64,000 nt of DNA from Neopestalotiopsis rosae (GCA_023078685.1 JALGAS010000006.1:1612001-1676000), one strand, 5' to 3'; positions 33,293-46,203 are shown, numbered from the stretch's first letter. Made by a program: numbers and translations. The notes: generated from the sequence alone by a model not told the origin.

Positions 33293-34112
33293 TGTCGTTC
33301 GTGGACGTCCCGCACTTAGAGAGCTGGATGAATCAATCAATTGAAAAGGAGGAGACGATAAACTTGGGCCAAGTCAGCAAACAGATGTGCAAATCTTAAT
33401 GGTTTATGAGTTACGAATATCTCCAGAATGTTGAGACTCGGGGCTCATGTTTATATATTTGTGCTCATGATCCTACAACACTCTCAGAGCGAAGGAAGGG
33501 CGTGTCTCTGGACTTTTAACATGTAGAGAGATCACTTGGTTTGTGCGGTGGTTAGACTCACAAGCAGCGCACGCAATGGTGGCCATGATCAACGGTGGTG
33601 ACAGAAATAGCAAAGCTTACCCGCATGCAAGATTACACTATCAATACAGGGCGTTTATGCATCCGCAAAGAAACGACATCATGACAAATAAAGTGCAGAG
33701 CAAAGGGCGTGTAAAGGAAAAGTGTGGGGACGGGACTCGGTGTTTGCAAGCGGCATTTGAAAGGGCCGCAGTTAGTTATGTATGTAGGCTTGAATGTTAG
33801 TCGTGAAGTATTCGTAATCAAGCTTCGATGACATGAGCTTTCTTCCGGTACAATATGAATTTCTGCGAGAACACCAAATGATTCCTCATTTCATTCATCG
33901 TGCAATAAAATTAATGTATTTCCAGTATAAAAGAATCAGGCATGTTGCTCGAGTTGCTCTATAACGCGCAAGTGCGTCGGTTCTTCAAATTGTTGCAATC
34001 TCCTCAATCGAATGGGTATATGCGCGCTGAATTTCCTCCCAATACCACCCCCACCATACCTCTATAGAAATCACCGGTAGTTATGAACAAATGAAAATTA
34101 GAAAGCCCGAAA
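33293..34112. other. Intergenic region between flavoprotein and hydrolase genes
   Basis: Promoter of the flavoprotein gene and 3' flank of the hydrolase gene. No further gene is supported. Confidence 0.5.
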
Positions 34113-37100
34113 TCATTGCACTCTAGGCAATTCTTCCTGAGCTGTAACGAAGGTTTCTAGGGGAGGTCGCTCGCCGTGCGTAAGGACGCCACCAATCATG
34201 ATCGTTGGCACTGCCTCAAGGCCGTTTGTTTTCTCGACTGATGGCGTGGCATCAGGACTCATAGCCTTTGGTGTTCCTGCTGGAGTCAGAGATCGTGGAG
34301 TTCCGGCAGTAACGGGATCCTCCTCGGCCATAGCGTCCACGACGGGAACCTTGGGGCTTGACGGTGTCGGTGTTTGAGCACCGTCTGCATCAGCCGTTTC
34401 AGCTTCTTCAGCAGGCTCAGTGGAATCTGAAGATATCATGGCACCAGCACCGTTCAGAGGTTGCTCCGTTGGAGTGGGACTGGCAACTCGAGAAGCTCCA
34501 CCGTCCACATAAGATGTGAGTGTAATCATGCTGGCTGTCTCGGCTTCCTTATTTAAGGTGAAGGGCACTGCAATGCCCTCCACCATTGGCCGCTTTCCCG
34601 TGGCTCCAGTATCCGGACGCTGATAGTCAGGGGTAAGTAGCCTGTCCCCTGCGGTATCTTGAGTGTTGTGATCCTGGCCACCGGTCCGCTTCGCCATAAG
34701 ACTAGCAAGTGGCGTGGCATCCTCAGTGACACCGTCTTGCTCTGAAGTTTGTTGCTGATCTTTGACTATGCGTCGTCTCGAGGGACTGCGACTAACAGAG
34801 ATGTCTGGTCGTGTTTGGGACGGCTTCCTCTCCTGCTTCTCAATGTCTGCTTGAGGACGAGCGCCATCACCCTCCGCCTCAGTCGCCGTTTTCATTGTAG
34901 GGGCCTTGTCAGCCTTTTGCTCGCGGTTCATGGTCATCTCGTCATGCTTTGATCCCCATAGTGACCAAAGAGCAAGACCCATACTCTTCTTCTTCTTCTG
35001 GTCAACTGTCTCATGGCCCGCCCTTCTTCGTCCAGCAAGGGCACTTGGTGGTGGAGTCTCTCCATCGAAATATTCGTAACCACCCAACATCTCCTTGAGT
35101 CGTTGCTTGTGAATCTTGGCTCGGGCGCTGGCAAACCGCGTATCCCACTGGGTGCGGGTAATGAGCCATTTTCTCACAGGGCCCTCTTTGATGACGCCAA
35201 TATCACTAGGTGACATGTTACACGCAACAAGTTCTTCTTCTGAAATCAGCGGCGTGACAGTTCCGTGTCTACTGATCTGCTGCCTTATCATGTGATTCTT
35301 GAATGGTGGCAGTTCGTCACCCGCGCGGCCGATTGCTGGGGTGCGAAGTGTACTCTGCTGGACAGGTTGTTGTGATGGTTTCCTAGAAGGGCCTCTGGAC
35401 GGTCCGTCACTGTTAGACGCGGAGCTCGAAATCACAGAGATCTCATCATCATCCAGGATATCAATTTCGGTGTGCTGCGCCCGTGCCAACGCCCATGCGC
35501 CAAACTGAGCAATGGCTCTGTACATGAATTTGGCAGGACGAGTGAAACTCAGAGTTGGTGCGACGTGACACAGATCATCCCACACCTGTAGTTGAACATC
35601 CGTGGGCTTATACTTGGCAAGTTGTTCCCGTGCGTGGTCGCTCATCAATGCTTCTGATGGTGCGTATTTAGCAGGATTCGCGCATTTATGCGCCAGATAA
35701 ATCTGCTCATCTCTCAAGATCTCTCCACCGCCAACCATTATGAGCAGAGGGGGTAGTCCACCAAGAGTCGCGTTCATAATAGGGCTGACCATTGGGTGTG
35801 CCAGCAACTCGTTTGTGGTATACATCTGCTGAGAGATTAGCGACATACATATCTCGCCTTGGACTGCCATTCACATACCTGAATTTGATCCTTCAGCTGC
35901 ACGACCTGTCCGTCAAGCTCGATGGACAGGGTTGCGGACTGATTATACACTTCTGCCTCGCCGGACCGCCCGACAGGCTCAGTCTTTTCTGAATCTGCAG
36001 TACCATTTCGGGATGAAGGAGTTTGGGAACGGCGCTTCATGTCCACAGTCGCAGGCTTCATCAGCTTGGTGTGGCCAGGTTTGGTGTTCTTTGCAATTTG
36101 CTCCCGAAGCAGAGCATGTTCCTCGGCGTTCAGTGGCGGCCATGCCTTTGACGGTTTGTGATGAAATCCATTCTGGGGTATATAATCGAGCGGCGCCTCG
36201 CCAGCCACACTCGGAAACGAATGTGTCAAATCCACCCATGGGCTGATCAGGATTGCGCCAGCAGGTAACGGCAGTCCTCTGTCCCTAAGGGTCACCAACA
36301 TGCTCATTACCATTCCACCTCCGGCAGAGTCACCTGCCAATATGATTGTTGTCGGATCTTGAATGGTTAGGAGATATAGGTAGGCTGCAAGACAGTCTTG
36401 CAGGCCACAAGGGAACGGGAATTGAGGAGCCAATCGGTACTTGGGGGCAAAGACTCTGGCCTTCAGTTTGCGAGCGTGTCTTTGCATCTGGTAACGGTGC
36501 TCGTCGACTGAGCCAAAGAAGTATGCGCCGCCGTGGACATAAAGCATAACTCGCTTGCCAGGATCACCACTCTTTTGCCGGTCGTGGTAATCGGACCTCA
36601 TCTCAATCCATTCTGCTTCGAGAGGGACCTTGGGCTTACGCCATTGCCACCATTTTGTGCCACCAACCAATTTGATGCCCTCGGGGCCCAATTGAGCCTT
36701 GATGGCGCTGGCAGCCTCTTCAATCTTATCCTGAGGTATTGTGGCATCGTCTACCTTCACCCATTGAGGGTGAGGAACCCATTGTCCTGTAAAGGCTTGG
36801 AGGTCTTCGACGGTATGGTGCGATGCAAAGTTGAGGAAAGACCGGATCAAATGTAGACCCTCATCATAGGACAGATGAGCTGTTGGTCGTTCTCTCAGAG
36901 GTTTGCGGTTGAAATACTATAGAAGGACAAAAATGGCCCATGTCAGTCTGAGAGTCATTTGAATGGTGCAATAATTCCCCAGATGAGGCAGGGATGTCGC
37001 CTTGAACTTGTCAAAGACGCGCCTGGGACTCAAGCGAAAACTGGGGACCCGCGGATAACGGCACTGAGATGGCGATTAGGTAACATACATGAGATAGAAA

Positions 37101-37151
37101 TGTAGACATGACGGTCGGAGTGACCGCCATGCCGACCGTTGCGGTATTCAT
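34113..37151 (-). CDS. HSL-type alpha/beta hydrolase (lipase/esterase) with long disordered tail
   Basis: Exons are 37089-37151 (21 codons), 35879-36916 and 34113-35825, with introns of 172 and 53 nt (both GTATGT donors) in phase 0. The product is 937 aa. The joined N-terminus (TVMSTFLSHYFNRKPLRERP) reads smoothly and supports the short first exon. The hormone-sensitive-lipase family features are the oxyanion motif HGGAYFFG (about 149-156), nucleophile Ser in GDSAGGG (about Ser218), then after intron 2 Asp in GEILRDEQ (about 406) and His in DLCHVAP (about 454). A polar insert of about 100 residues separates nucleophile and acid. The last 450 residues are acidic, Ser/Pro/Thr-rich and mostly disordered, with no second domain recognised. 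Substrate is unknown; esters or neutral lipids are likely. Confidence 0.88.
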
Positions 37152-38169
37152 GGCTGCTGAATTGGATTCCCTTGTTTGATCTTTTGCGGGGTATATATTT
37201 CGACGTTGTTGTCGCGAGCGCCCAAGACGAGTCCGAATCCTTTCTGACTCCCGTCAATGAGCGACAGGAAAAGATTTTCCTAAGCCAAGAAAGAAAGAAA
37301 AATAAATCGTGTGCGACAATCAGCACCAAAGGATTGAAGAAATCAGAAAGCAGTAAGTCAAGCGCATGCGATCTGAAGAAAAAGGGACTGCAAAAAAACA
37401 CGACACAACCTCGGGCTGCTCCTGCCCAGGGGAATATTGCGCTTTGTCCAATTCTGTAATTGGATTGAACTTCGAGTTCATTGACGGCGGTTTCACAGAT
37501 CACCACGTTGACAATGATGTCATGCTCATTTACTCCAGCTGGACCCCGAACTTTTAGTGGGCTGATGGTGCTGAAAATGGCTAGTCGGGCGCCGACGCAG
37601 CGATACTTGCGTCTTAGCTGAAAGTCTAGATCTGCTTTTGTCAATATTGAAAGTTGTCGCACTCCGTCTCGTCCGTCCTTGCTGCCATCATCAACTGCCG
37701 GCTTTCTTCTTTTCCCAACGCAGAATCGAGGGGTTTCCTTTCAAGAATGGTGGACACAGGAGGATAAGCAATTGCATTCTCATCTTGGTTCTCAAATTGG
37801 TTGCCAGGGCTCATACGACCATATGTGGTATCTACATTACTACCGAAATTTGTTCAGGACGGATGTGGAATTGCCATTTCAGAGCAGTTACGCGAAAGGA
37901 CTAGCGCAATCTGCTCTTGGGGTGGATCGGATCATTTCGATGCTTTGAGCGGTAGCAACCGGCAGTAAATTAAATGCTGTGAACATGCACAACTTTTTTG
38001 TACGTGTACTGTAGTCGTAGTGCAGGCAGGCAGCCTAGGTGCACTGTCAGTTTTTAGTTGCCCCTCCACCACCCCACGATAAGATTCCTACATAGCCCAA
38101 GTCGCAACACCAGAGGAAAAAAAAAGTTATCGAGGGTATTGTCAAGGTCAATCAACAAACAAGAATAAA
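37152..38169. other. Divergent promoter region, hydrolase / TSR2
   Basis: About 1 kb between two divergent start codons. No gene is supported. Small frames at 37139-37459 and 37638-37948 have no domain. Confidence 0.5.
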
Positions 38170-38882
38170 ATGGCATCGCAAACAGAGCCTTCACCTGGTA
38201 CGTCAAAGTACTCATCATCTCCCCCTAGTATGCTTGTACTACCCTTATGCAACATAAACTAACTGATCACAAATTTGCAGAGCTTAAGCAGGAAAACTTT
38301 GAGCAGTCCGTCGCTCTGACACTGCATCTCTGGCCCGCCCTCACACTCGCCGTACAGAACAACTGGTCAGACAACTCTGGCGAAGATGTCAGAGACTGGT
38401 TCGCCGGTGCTGTAGTCGAGCTCTTTCCCTCGTTCGTCGACATCGCCGCTTTCTCAGCCAAGTTGGCGCAAAACAAGGGCCTCAAGCGCCCCGAGAGTCT
38501 CGAGGAGCCCTACTTGGAGGATGTCGAGACGAGACTACTGCAGATCATGGCCGATGAGTTCAATGTCGATGTCGATGATGATTCGAGCTTCGAGATGGCG
38601 GAACAGATTGTACAACTCAGAACGCAGTGCACAAAGGGTCAATTTGACGAGGTCGACAAGCTGAGAGAGAAGTGGTCAAATGGCAAGGGAAAGAAGGTCG
38701 TCATGAAACAAGCACCTGATCAGGACCAAGACACCGATTGGGAGGATGACGACGACGAGGACGACGAGGATGGCGATGTCGACATGGACGATGCACCAGC
38801 ACTGGTCGCCGCACCCAAAGAAAAACCACAGCCCGAGGTTGATGAAGATGGCTTTACGACTGTCTCTCGCAAGAAGAGGTGA
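38170..38882 (+). CDS. TSR2: Pre-rRNA processing protein TSR2
   Basis: Exons are 38170-38197 (nine codons plus one base) and 38281-38882, with an 83 nt intron (GTACGT donor, ctaactgat branch region, TTGCAG acceptor). The product is 209 aa. The joined start MASQTEPSPELKQENFEQSV leads into the Tsr2 domain (about 15-110: ALTLHLWPALTLAVQNNW, then WFAGAVVELF and YLEDVETRLLQIMADEFNV). An acidic stretch (TDWEDDDDEDDEDGDVDMDD) and the conserved terminal DEDGFTTVSRKKR close the protein. Yeast Tsr2 is an escortin that releases ribosomal protein eS26 from its importin and protects it until it joins pre-40S subunits. It is convergent with the BSD gene 203 nt away. Confidence 0.94.
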
Positions 38883-39085
38883 AATACAGCCTTATGAATA
38901 ATCCTAAACAACAAGGATCGGAGTATCAAAATCCATGTCCATGCCAGATACCTATTACAATCCTGGCTAAGAGGTCGTGCGACAAATGTCTATCAAGACT
39001 CTTCAACATCTTGTGTGCTTCAGCCCAAACGCCCATCAAAACTCCAGCTCTCAAAATCAGTACCACAGAAGTCCAAACTTGGCTT

Positions 39086-40436
39086 CTACTCCCAGTCCTC
39101 TTCGTCACTATCATCAGCTTTGCGGGCCTCTTTCGGGCTGCTGGGCGCCTGACTGGGAACTCCGGAAGCAGCGCCAACAACATCATAACTAGTATCGCTG
39201 TCTGCCTGCGACTTCTCATCGTGGGACTTTCGGGGCTCAGTAGGCTTAAGTGTGGCGTTATCGGCAGGTTTCGAAGGGTGAATAGTCGTCGAGGACTCGA
39301 CCGATGCAGGTCGCTGAGGCTTTGTAGAGGGAGCGGCCTCATCCTCCGAGTCCTCATCCCAGCCGACCTCCTCTTCTGCTTCAGCAGCTGTGACCATAGT
39401 TAGATTATGCGAAAATGAAGACAAAGGAGGAAAAAATGTTCCACCACTTACCCTTGAGTAACTCTCTACGTCGCTCTTCGGCTGCCTCAACGCTGTGTCT
39501 CAAGAAGTAGTATCGCTTCCAGAAGTCGGCATAGGGTACTGTGCCTGGCACTAGCTTTTCCATGGTTGCCCTGAGCTCAGGATACTTTCCAAGGTCTGCG
39601 CTGATATCCTCTGTCTTGCCGTCCAGATCAAAGTCTTTGGTCCAAGCCGGGAACTCGGTACCTGCGGGATCCTTTGTGAAGCTGTCGACGGTCGTGTGAA
39701 TGACATGAAGCTGGGCATCATATCTGCTTGTGTGGATGACCCTCTTTCCGCTGGCATCCTTGCTTTCAAAAAGTACAGTGCTTCCTGCCTGAGTCTCGTC
39801 TCCAGCCGTGGGCGGCGCAATCTTGACAGCATCTTTGAGAAAGTCGCGAATGTTAGCCCCAAACTTTAGCAAAGCTTCATCTGCTGCGTCTTCGGCCTTT
39901 TGAATATCCTTGAGTCGCTTCGCTGCTTCAGCCTTGAGTCTTGAAATGACCGTCTCCGACTCCTTGATGGCCTCATCGGACGTCATGTCCTTCGATACAG
40001 TGGGAGTAGAGGCAGTATCCTTGTCCTTCTCAGTGCTGGAACCAGCCGCCTGAGGGGTATTGGCTAGCGAGAGAGATCGAGTGCGGTTGATCAGGGACGT
40101 GCCTGCGCGAGCGGCATCAGCGCCCAAGGAAGTGAGCTCCTGGGAAGCCTCTCGGTACACGGATTCACCCTGCCAGACAAAGGTTAGAAAACTGATGATT
40201 CTTGCTCATGCATCTACGGGGAAGTGCCCTCTGCTGTTCTTTACCTGCTTGACGACATTTCCAAAGAAACCACCCAACTTGGTGCCCCAGGCGCTTGTCG
40301 AGATGGCCTTGTAAGCCTCCTGGACCTCCTCATTGAGCGTTGGCTGCTGCTTCTGGTCGCCCTTGTTGTCGTTGGATCCCTGCTCGTTGTCCTTGGGCAG
40401 GGCATCAGCGGCAATCTGATCATAGGCGAGATCCAT
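39086..40436 (-). CDS. BSD-domain protein
   Basis: Exons are 40245-40436, 39452-40169 and 39086-39387, with introns of 75 and 64 nt. The product is 403 aa. The N-terminal part (STSAWGTKLGGFFGNVVKQ, then SVYREASQELTSLGADA) is amphipathic, as in the BSDC1-like family. A helical region with SRLKAEAAKRLKDIQKAEDA follows. The BSD domain itself is near 235-305 (EFPAWTKDFDLDGKTEDI, YPELRATMEKLVPGTV, then YADFWKRYYFLRHSVE with its conserved FW pair). The C-terminus is acidic and ends DDSDEEDWE. BSD domains are found in TFIIH p62, synapse-associated proteins and Dos2-like proteins. The closest known fungal role may be Dos2-like, but that is inference. Confidence 0.85.
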
Positions 40437-42660
40437 GGTCGTCGCTTGTGCTCATATGGGAGCGCACAATAGGTTCGGTTGTCACTCTTTGTTATCGTCG
40501 GTCGTGATGCAGTGGGCAGTCAATAGGGGCAAAAGCGCGTCGTCAATGCAAATGCACCTATGTACACTAGCGAGAGGTAGCTGAAGTTGATTATGATGCG
40601 CAGCAGTGTACGTCAGAAGACGGCTCATGTGGTTGGTTGGTCGGATGCTCCTCCCTATCGTTGTCACGCAACCTCTGCTGTCTCTGGCCCGGAAGCTTGT
40701 CCCAGGCGGTGGGACCTTGCCAAATGCGGGGCAATCTCGAACTGGCTCAGGTCAGGGGTCTTCTCCGTGCTACTAGAGGGGCAGGCCGCAGCCTGTCGAT
40801 TACTACCCATGCTGTATGCTCTCATAGTGCTACACATAGTATTTCTTCTACAAACATGGATTGAGCTTCACTGAATGATTAGGGTGCCTCTTTTCTGAAG
40901 ATATTTGGATATCTTGTTATCGATTGCGGAAGTTGTGAAATTTGCTTTTCGCAATTCCCGTGGGCCAATATAATTAGTCTCGAAGAAGATACTACGTACA
41001 CAGTACTCACAACTTCAGCCTGATTACTGACAGCAATAATTTATTCCTCGGCTGTTTATTAATCGAACACTTGTAAAATCTTAGACGAATCCGAAGATAT
41101 ATCTTGAACAGATTTATGTGTAGCTTGAATGTGAAAGCGGTAACCACATAGATCAGTCAGTATAGCAGTGAGAGTAGCCATGTCATGTTCCAGTACCGTA
41201 TTATGGATAGCAATTGTCGGAATGAAAGCGTAAGGCCTTATAGGAACGAAGAATCTGCTTGTTCGTATTATGAGTATTCATGGGCCTAGTCCAGGCTCTA
41301 TGTAATTGCCGTGGGTTTGAGCATGCTGAGTTTAGTCAAATAAAAGAATAAATGATCGATACTAAATACTAAGATGAGTATCATTGCCAGAATCTTCAAA
41401 CACATGCTCGGCAACTGTATGGTGAGGGCGAGGTCAGCCGCAGGGCCTGATCGGATCCCATAACCCCAACGGGGTTTGCAGTTCCTAAGAGCGGACTTGC
41501 CCACGGGATATAAGTCATTGGATGGTAATGTTGTCGGTCTCTTTTCGAGGTGGCCTTTCAGCCTGCGGCGAAAAACAGGTAAGCACTAACTCATTGATGG
41601 CGCCAGACCTGGTGTGCCTAAGAAGATGGACTCGACGATCTGATAAGTAAAATGCTGCTGCAACAATTGTTCTGGGGAAGTGGTTTTGGGTTTGCCACAG
41701 CGTTGCAAGGCTTTGATTCTAGATCTGTCGTTGAAGAATTGGCCTCAAACTCTTTTACACAATGCTGGGAGGCTGGGACCAATCGAAGTAGTAGACAGCT
41801 CTTCAGGTGGTTACATCAGTACAGTATACGCTGATTCCGGGGTTTACATTGCTCTTAGCCCCGAGACTGAGTTTTGAACAATCGTCATGCTGCCGTCGGC
41901 CAAATTCACATTCCACGCCCCGTCTGAGGGTAGCAGATAGATACCGCCTTGTATATACGTATCTAGTATACATGCGGCCAGGGGCGCAGATAAGAGTCAG
42001 ACAGAGTCAGAGTCAGATGCTCATGGTTATGTCTGAGAGGCAGTAGTCCGCTGAGTGTCGGAAACATATTCTCATGTCACTGGCATCTCGCACTCGTCAT
42101 TTGCCCGGCCCACTTGTTCCTTGCATTCTATGTACATACTGAACACTTTAACATTCACTTGGGGGGGAATTTGGCCGCAGGATTGGGGCCCCTGCGGATG
42201 ATGGGCCGTGATCACCGGCGATGACTCCTCTAGACTTACCTTACGCTACCTAGGGCCATGAACCAGGAGCGTAACTGGCTGGTGCTGGAACGACTGGGGC
42301 TATCTAATATTGCCGTCTGCCGCAGCCGTAGGGCAGAAGGGCAGAAAAAAAGAAGCTTGCTCTACCCATGCGCGATCAAGGATAGAAAAAGCTAGAAATC
42401 TTCCAAAACAGCACTATATAGAAGAGAGCTCTTTTGCCGCGGTATCTGAGGTGGCGGTCTGTTGCCAGACTGGCAAGGACAGAGCACAGGTCGTCGAAGG
42501 GCGCAAACGACGGATGGTCGAGTTTTGCTGACGGTTGTCTCGCGAAAATGAGGGGCTATGCAGCATAGCACAGGGGAAAGAAGGGACATAGGAGGGCGTG
42601 TGGAAGAAGAGAGAGGGTGTAGTAGTATCAGATTTCACCGCAATCAGTTTTTTTGGACAG

Positions 42661-42665
42661 CCAAT
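42661..42665 (+). promoter_or_regulatory. CCAAT box
   Basis: CCAAT on the plus strand, about 800 nt before the YAP1-like start codon and just before the long pyrimidine-rich leader. It could be bound by the Hap complex, which also governs oxidative-stress genes in fungi; function is unproven. Confidence 0.3.
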
Positions 42666-43157
42666 GGCAGGAGAGCCCGAGAGCCTACAGAGGCTAGAAG
42701 CGTTAGGCCGGCGACGGCGAGTGGCCGCCGCCCTGCCACCTCTTGACTCTTTTCGCGAACCTCACCAGACGACGCTTACAAATCCGAAAAGAGGTTCTGT
42801 TCCAATTCTTCTGCCCCCCTCTCTCAGCTTCCCTCTGTCCATCTGCAGCGCCCAGTATTGCAAAAAAACTTGCCTGCTACCAAACCTGCCAATTTCTCAG
42901 TTTCTGTCCACGCTGTCCAGATCTTCCGCTCAGAACCACACCTGCTAGTCACAACAGGGGCGTGTGCTGGGAGTATCAGGCAGAAAGACTCGAACAAAAC
43001 CAGGCCAAAAACGCCGCCACCTTCTTATCCACCCGTGCCTGTCCACCACTCAACACTCTGCCTCCTGCACCACCTACTGTGAGACCCTTGGAAATCTTTC
43101 GAGGGCGAATTCTTTTAATTCTTTGAACTTCGTCATTGTAATTGAATCATCTGTTGT

Positions 43158-43166
43158 ATGCCCTAG
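43158..43166 (+). promoter_or_regulatory. Two-codon upstream reading frame (Met-Pro-stop)
   Basis: ATG CCC TAG lies 299 nt before the YAP1-like ATG, and no other ATG intervenes. If the transcript starts upstream of 43158, scanning ribosomes meet this minimal uORF first. YAP1 and YAP2 leaders in yeast carry regulatory uORFs, so control of translation is plausible. Confidence 0.4.
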
Positions 43167-43465
43167 AAGGACGACATACTGCTCCCGGCCATATCAAATC
43201 CGGGGAGCCATTGACATTCGCATTGGTGGCAAGGCACTGGGTTAGCTCGCCCGAGACGCCCGCATCAGCTTCACGACACTGGCACTCATACTCTTTTACT
43301 GCTTGTCAGTAAAATCTATCTTGTTCCGGACACAAACGGGTCCATTATAGCCTTCCGACAAAGCTTTAGCTTCCTTGTCGAGCTTTTCCCCAGGTTTTGC
43401 CTGAGGTATCAAACGGACAACTGGACTCAATTCTCAATCACTCAAACTCCAAACCATTAGTCCCA

Positions 43466-45333
43466 ATGGCTTCAGCTCACGCCAACGGCTTGCCGCCGAA
43501 TTTCATTCTCACTCCTCAGCAACAAGCACTTCTATTCCGTGCTTTGACGTCAAACCAGCAGCCGAACAACGGCTCACCTCAGGCACATGGGCTCTCCTTG
43601 TCCCCGGCGTCACTAGCAAAGTCTCCGGATCAGCCTGTCGCCAATGGCGCTCAGGACTCTCCCTTCCTTGACTATGACTATAGTTTTGGCCCCGACTCCA
43701 GTGGCTTCGACTTTGATCTCGGTCTCGACCAATCCAGCACAATGATTGGCGATCTTCCAGGCAAAACACCAGGAAGCGACAACGCTAGTGGAGACAGTGA
43801 CAAGGGCACTTCCCCAGAGAATGATATTCATGACAAGAGAAGTCACCCTGATGATGGTGATGATGACGACAAGGAAGAAGGCAGCGCAAAGAGACGTGAG
43901 AGCGAGGGCAAAGTGCCCAAGAAGCCTGGTCGCAAGCCACTGACCAACGAGCCGAGCTCGGTAAGTACAATGTTTTGTTCCTGATTCCAGTATTGAGGGG
44001 CATAATCTCTGACCAATCGACAGAAACGAAAGGCTCAAAACCGTGCGGCCCAGCGTGCGTTCCGCGAGCGTAAGGAGCAACACCTGAAGGATTTGGAGAC
44101 TAAAGTCCAAGAACTCGAGAAGGCATCCGAGCAAACCAACAGCGAGAACAGTCAACTTCGTGCCAAGGTTGAGAAGATGACCACAGAACTCAACGAGTAT
44201 AAGAAGAGACTGAGTCTCGCCAACAATAGCATACGTCCAGCTGCTACCAACCCTCGGGGGCAAGTTTTCGGCTCAAACCTGGTCAACAACCTTAATGATG
44301 TCAACTTTCAGTTTGAATTCCCCAAATTTGGTGTTCTGCCAGGTCCTCCACAAAAGGCCGGAAACATTAATGGCCGTACTCCTTCGTTCCCCTCTCCCGC
44401 GAACAGCTTTAGTACGCAGCCGACTCCGTCGTCGGACAGGGCAGACGACAAGGCTACTCCTAGCTCCACCAAGAGCCCCGAGAACTTCGAGTCTGATAGG
44501 GAAGCCTTGGCCAAGTTTGCCTCCATCATCAACGGCAATCCCAACTTGGAAGGATTTTACAACAATGCTTCGAGAACCAGCCTGGATTCCACCAATTTTA
44601 GTCTAGCCGGCACCAACTCTGGCTCGCCATCGGCCTCATCCAACTCCAACGCTGGCGGTCCTAGCTCATCTTGTGGAACTTCGCCAGAACCTTTTACTCA
44701 GTCTCCCGTGGGGTTCAAACCTGTTGATACTTTGACCACAATTGGGGAAGAACAGCCAAACCATACCGCAGGTCCCACCGACGGCCATTTTGATTTTGGT
44801 AACTTTGATGCCAACAACTTTGACTGGCTTGCGCAGCAGAATGGTGGTCAATTTGATCCCCAGTTGTTTGGTGGCTACAGAGAGCCGCAGGACAATATCC
44901 TCGCCAACACCACGTTTGATGACACTTTTTTCAACGAAGCATTTGATGCAGATTTCACCACGCCCTTCAATATGCCACTCAGCCCGAAGGTAGCGCCAAA
45001 GAAGAATATCTGCACAGAAATTGACGAACGCAAGGAGGAAGAAGACACCATTGTCACCTCTGTCAATGGCAAGCTCCTCACATGCAACAATATCTGGTAT
45101 GTCGTGACGTCACACTTGCGTAGAGCCGAACAATTACTGACAGTGAATCCAGGGAACGTCTTCAAAGTTGCCCCAAGGTCCAGGCTGGTGACATCGACCT
45201 GGACGGCCTTTGCTCGGATCTTCAGAAGAAGGCCAAGTGTGGCGGCACTGGTGCTGTCGTGGATGAAAAGGATTTCCGAGCGGTCATGTCCAAACACCTT
45301 GGCCCCTGCCCAGATGAGGCAAACAAGGCATAG
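43466..45333 (+). CDS. YAP1: Yap1/AP-1-like bZIP transcription factor with redox cysteine domains
   Basis: Exons are 43466-43960, 44024-45096 and 45153-45333 (introns of 63 and 56 nt, GTAAGT and GTATGT donors). The product is 582 aa. The N-terminus LTPQQQALLFRAL is typical of filamentous-fungal Yap1. The bZIP (about 166-225) has the basic region KRKAQNRAAQRAFRERKEQH followed by a leucine zipper. A single cysteine in SSCGTSPEPF (about 370) marks the n-CRD. The c-CRD spans intron 2: LLTCNNIWERLQSCP, then LDGLCSDLQKKAKC and LGPCPDE, ending NKA. The hydrophobic positions in DIDLDGLCSDL match the Crm1 export signal. By family knowledge, peroxide or electrophiles oxidise these cysteines, export stops and antioxidant genes are activated. 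Confidence 0.95.
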
Positions 45334-46203
45334 AAGGGTCGCGACAAAAACAAGCATGCAAGGTTTTGAGGTTTCGGATATCAAAGAAAGGCGTTTTTAG
45401 CAGGTAGGATCGGACAGCTCTCCACACTGTTACTGCATGAGCTGGGTTTATTGAAGGGAACAGAAAGTTATGGGATTGCAGGCAATATGATGTCTCTCTT
45501 TTGTTGAAAGCATTGCCTGCTGTTTCGGTTCGGATCAACATGGCTTACACGGTTATTGCATGTAGTTAGGTAGTTCAGATATGAGATATCTCTTGTCCAT
45601 AAGTTATTCAATGAGACAAGAATCAATTTTCAGGTACTCAATCTCCATAAATCCTTTTGGGGATATGATCATTTGTCAACTGTGCCAATAGACGAACTTG
45701 GATGTGACAGTAGAGCTCACGCCAGCTGTCAGAGTGTATTTGAGCAGCTGCAATAACTCAAGAAGGCGCCGCCAGTGGACCCAGATGGCTAGCCCATGGA
45801 CCTAAAACAGTCACTCATGTCTTCTCGATGATTCAATCACTTCCCAGTTCTCCCCAGCCAACCATCACATTTCTGCAGTAACCAGATCGAGCCGGTCGCG
45901 TCGCATTTTATTACGTTGTTGAATTGAGTTGTCATGTTCTCCGTTTGTCCAGCGACAGCAGAACGAAGACATTCACTTTAACATAAGAAGAACCACACCG
46001 CTTTCTGCCAAATTCACGACAATGTACAACTTGAGCATTTCGAGAAGTTTTCGTTTCAAGGGTTGCAGAGATCAAAGATTCGCCGCTTTACACACTTGAT
46101 TTCATTCTTTCTTGGTTCTACTTCGTGCGCTCGAAATATAATTATTGCCATATTGTGTATTACATAGCCCCTGCTTTGGCTTGGAAAGTTTTACTTTGGC
46201 AAT
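45334..46203. other. Intergenic region, YAP1-like to CUE-Smr gene
   Basis: 3' flank of the bZIP gene and promoter of the CUE-Smr gene. The frame continuing from the unspliced bZIP reading runs to 45400. No other gene is supported. Confidence 0.5.

Larger units (their letters stand above)
40437..43465. other. Divergent intergenic region upstream of the YAP1-like gene
   Basis: Three kilobases without a supported gene. A CCAAT box lies at 42661-42665 and long CT-rich leader-like sequence runs from about 42700 to 43120. The region includes a two-codon upstream frame at 43158-43166, listed separately. The size is usual for a regulated stress-response gene. Confidence 0.5.
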
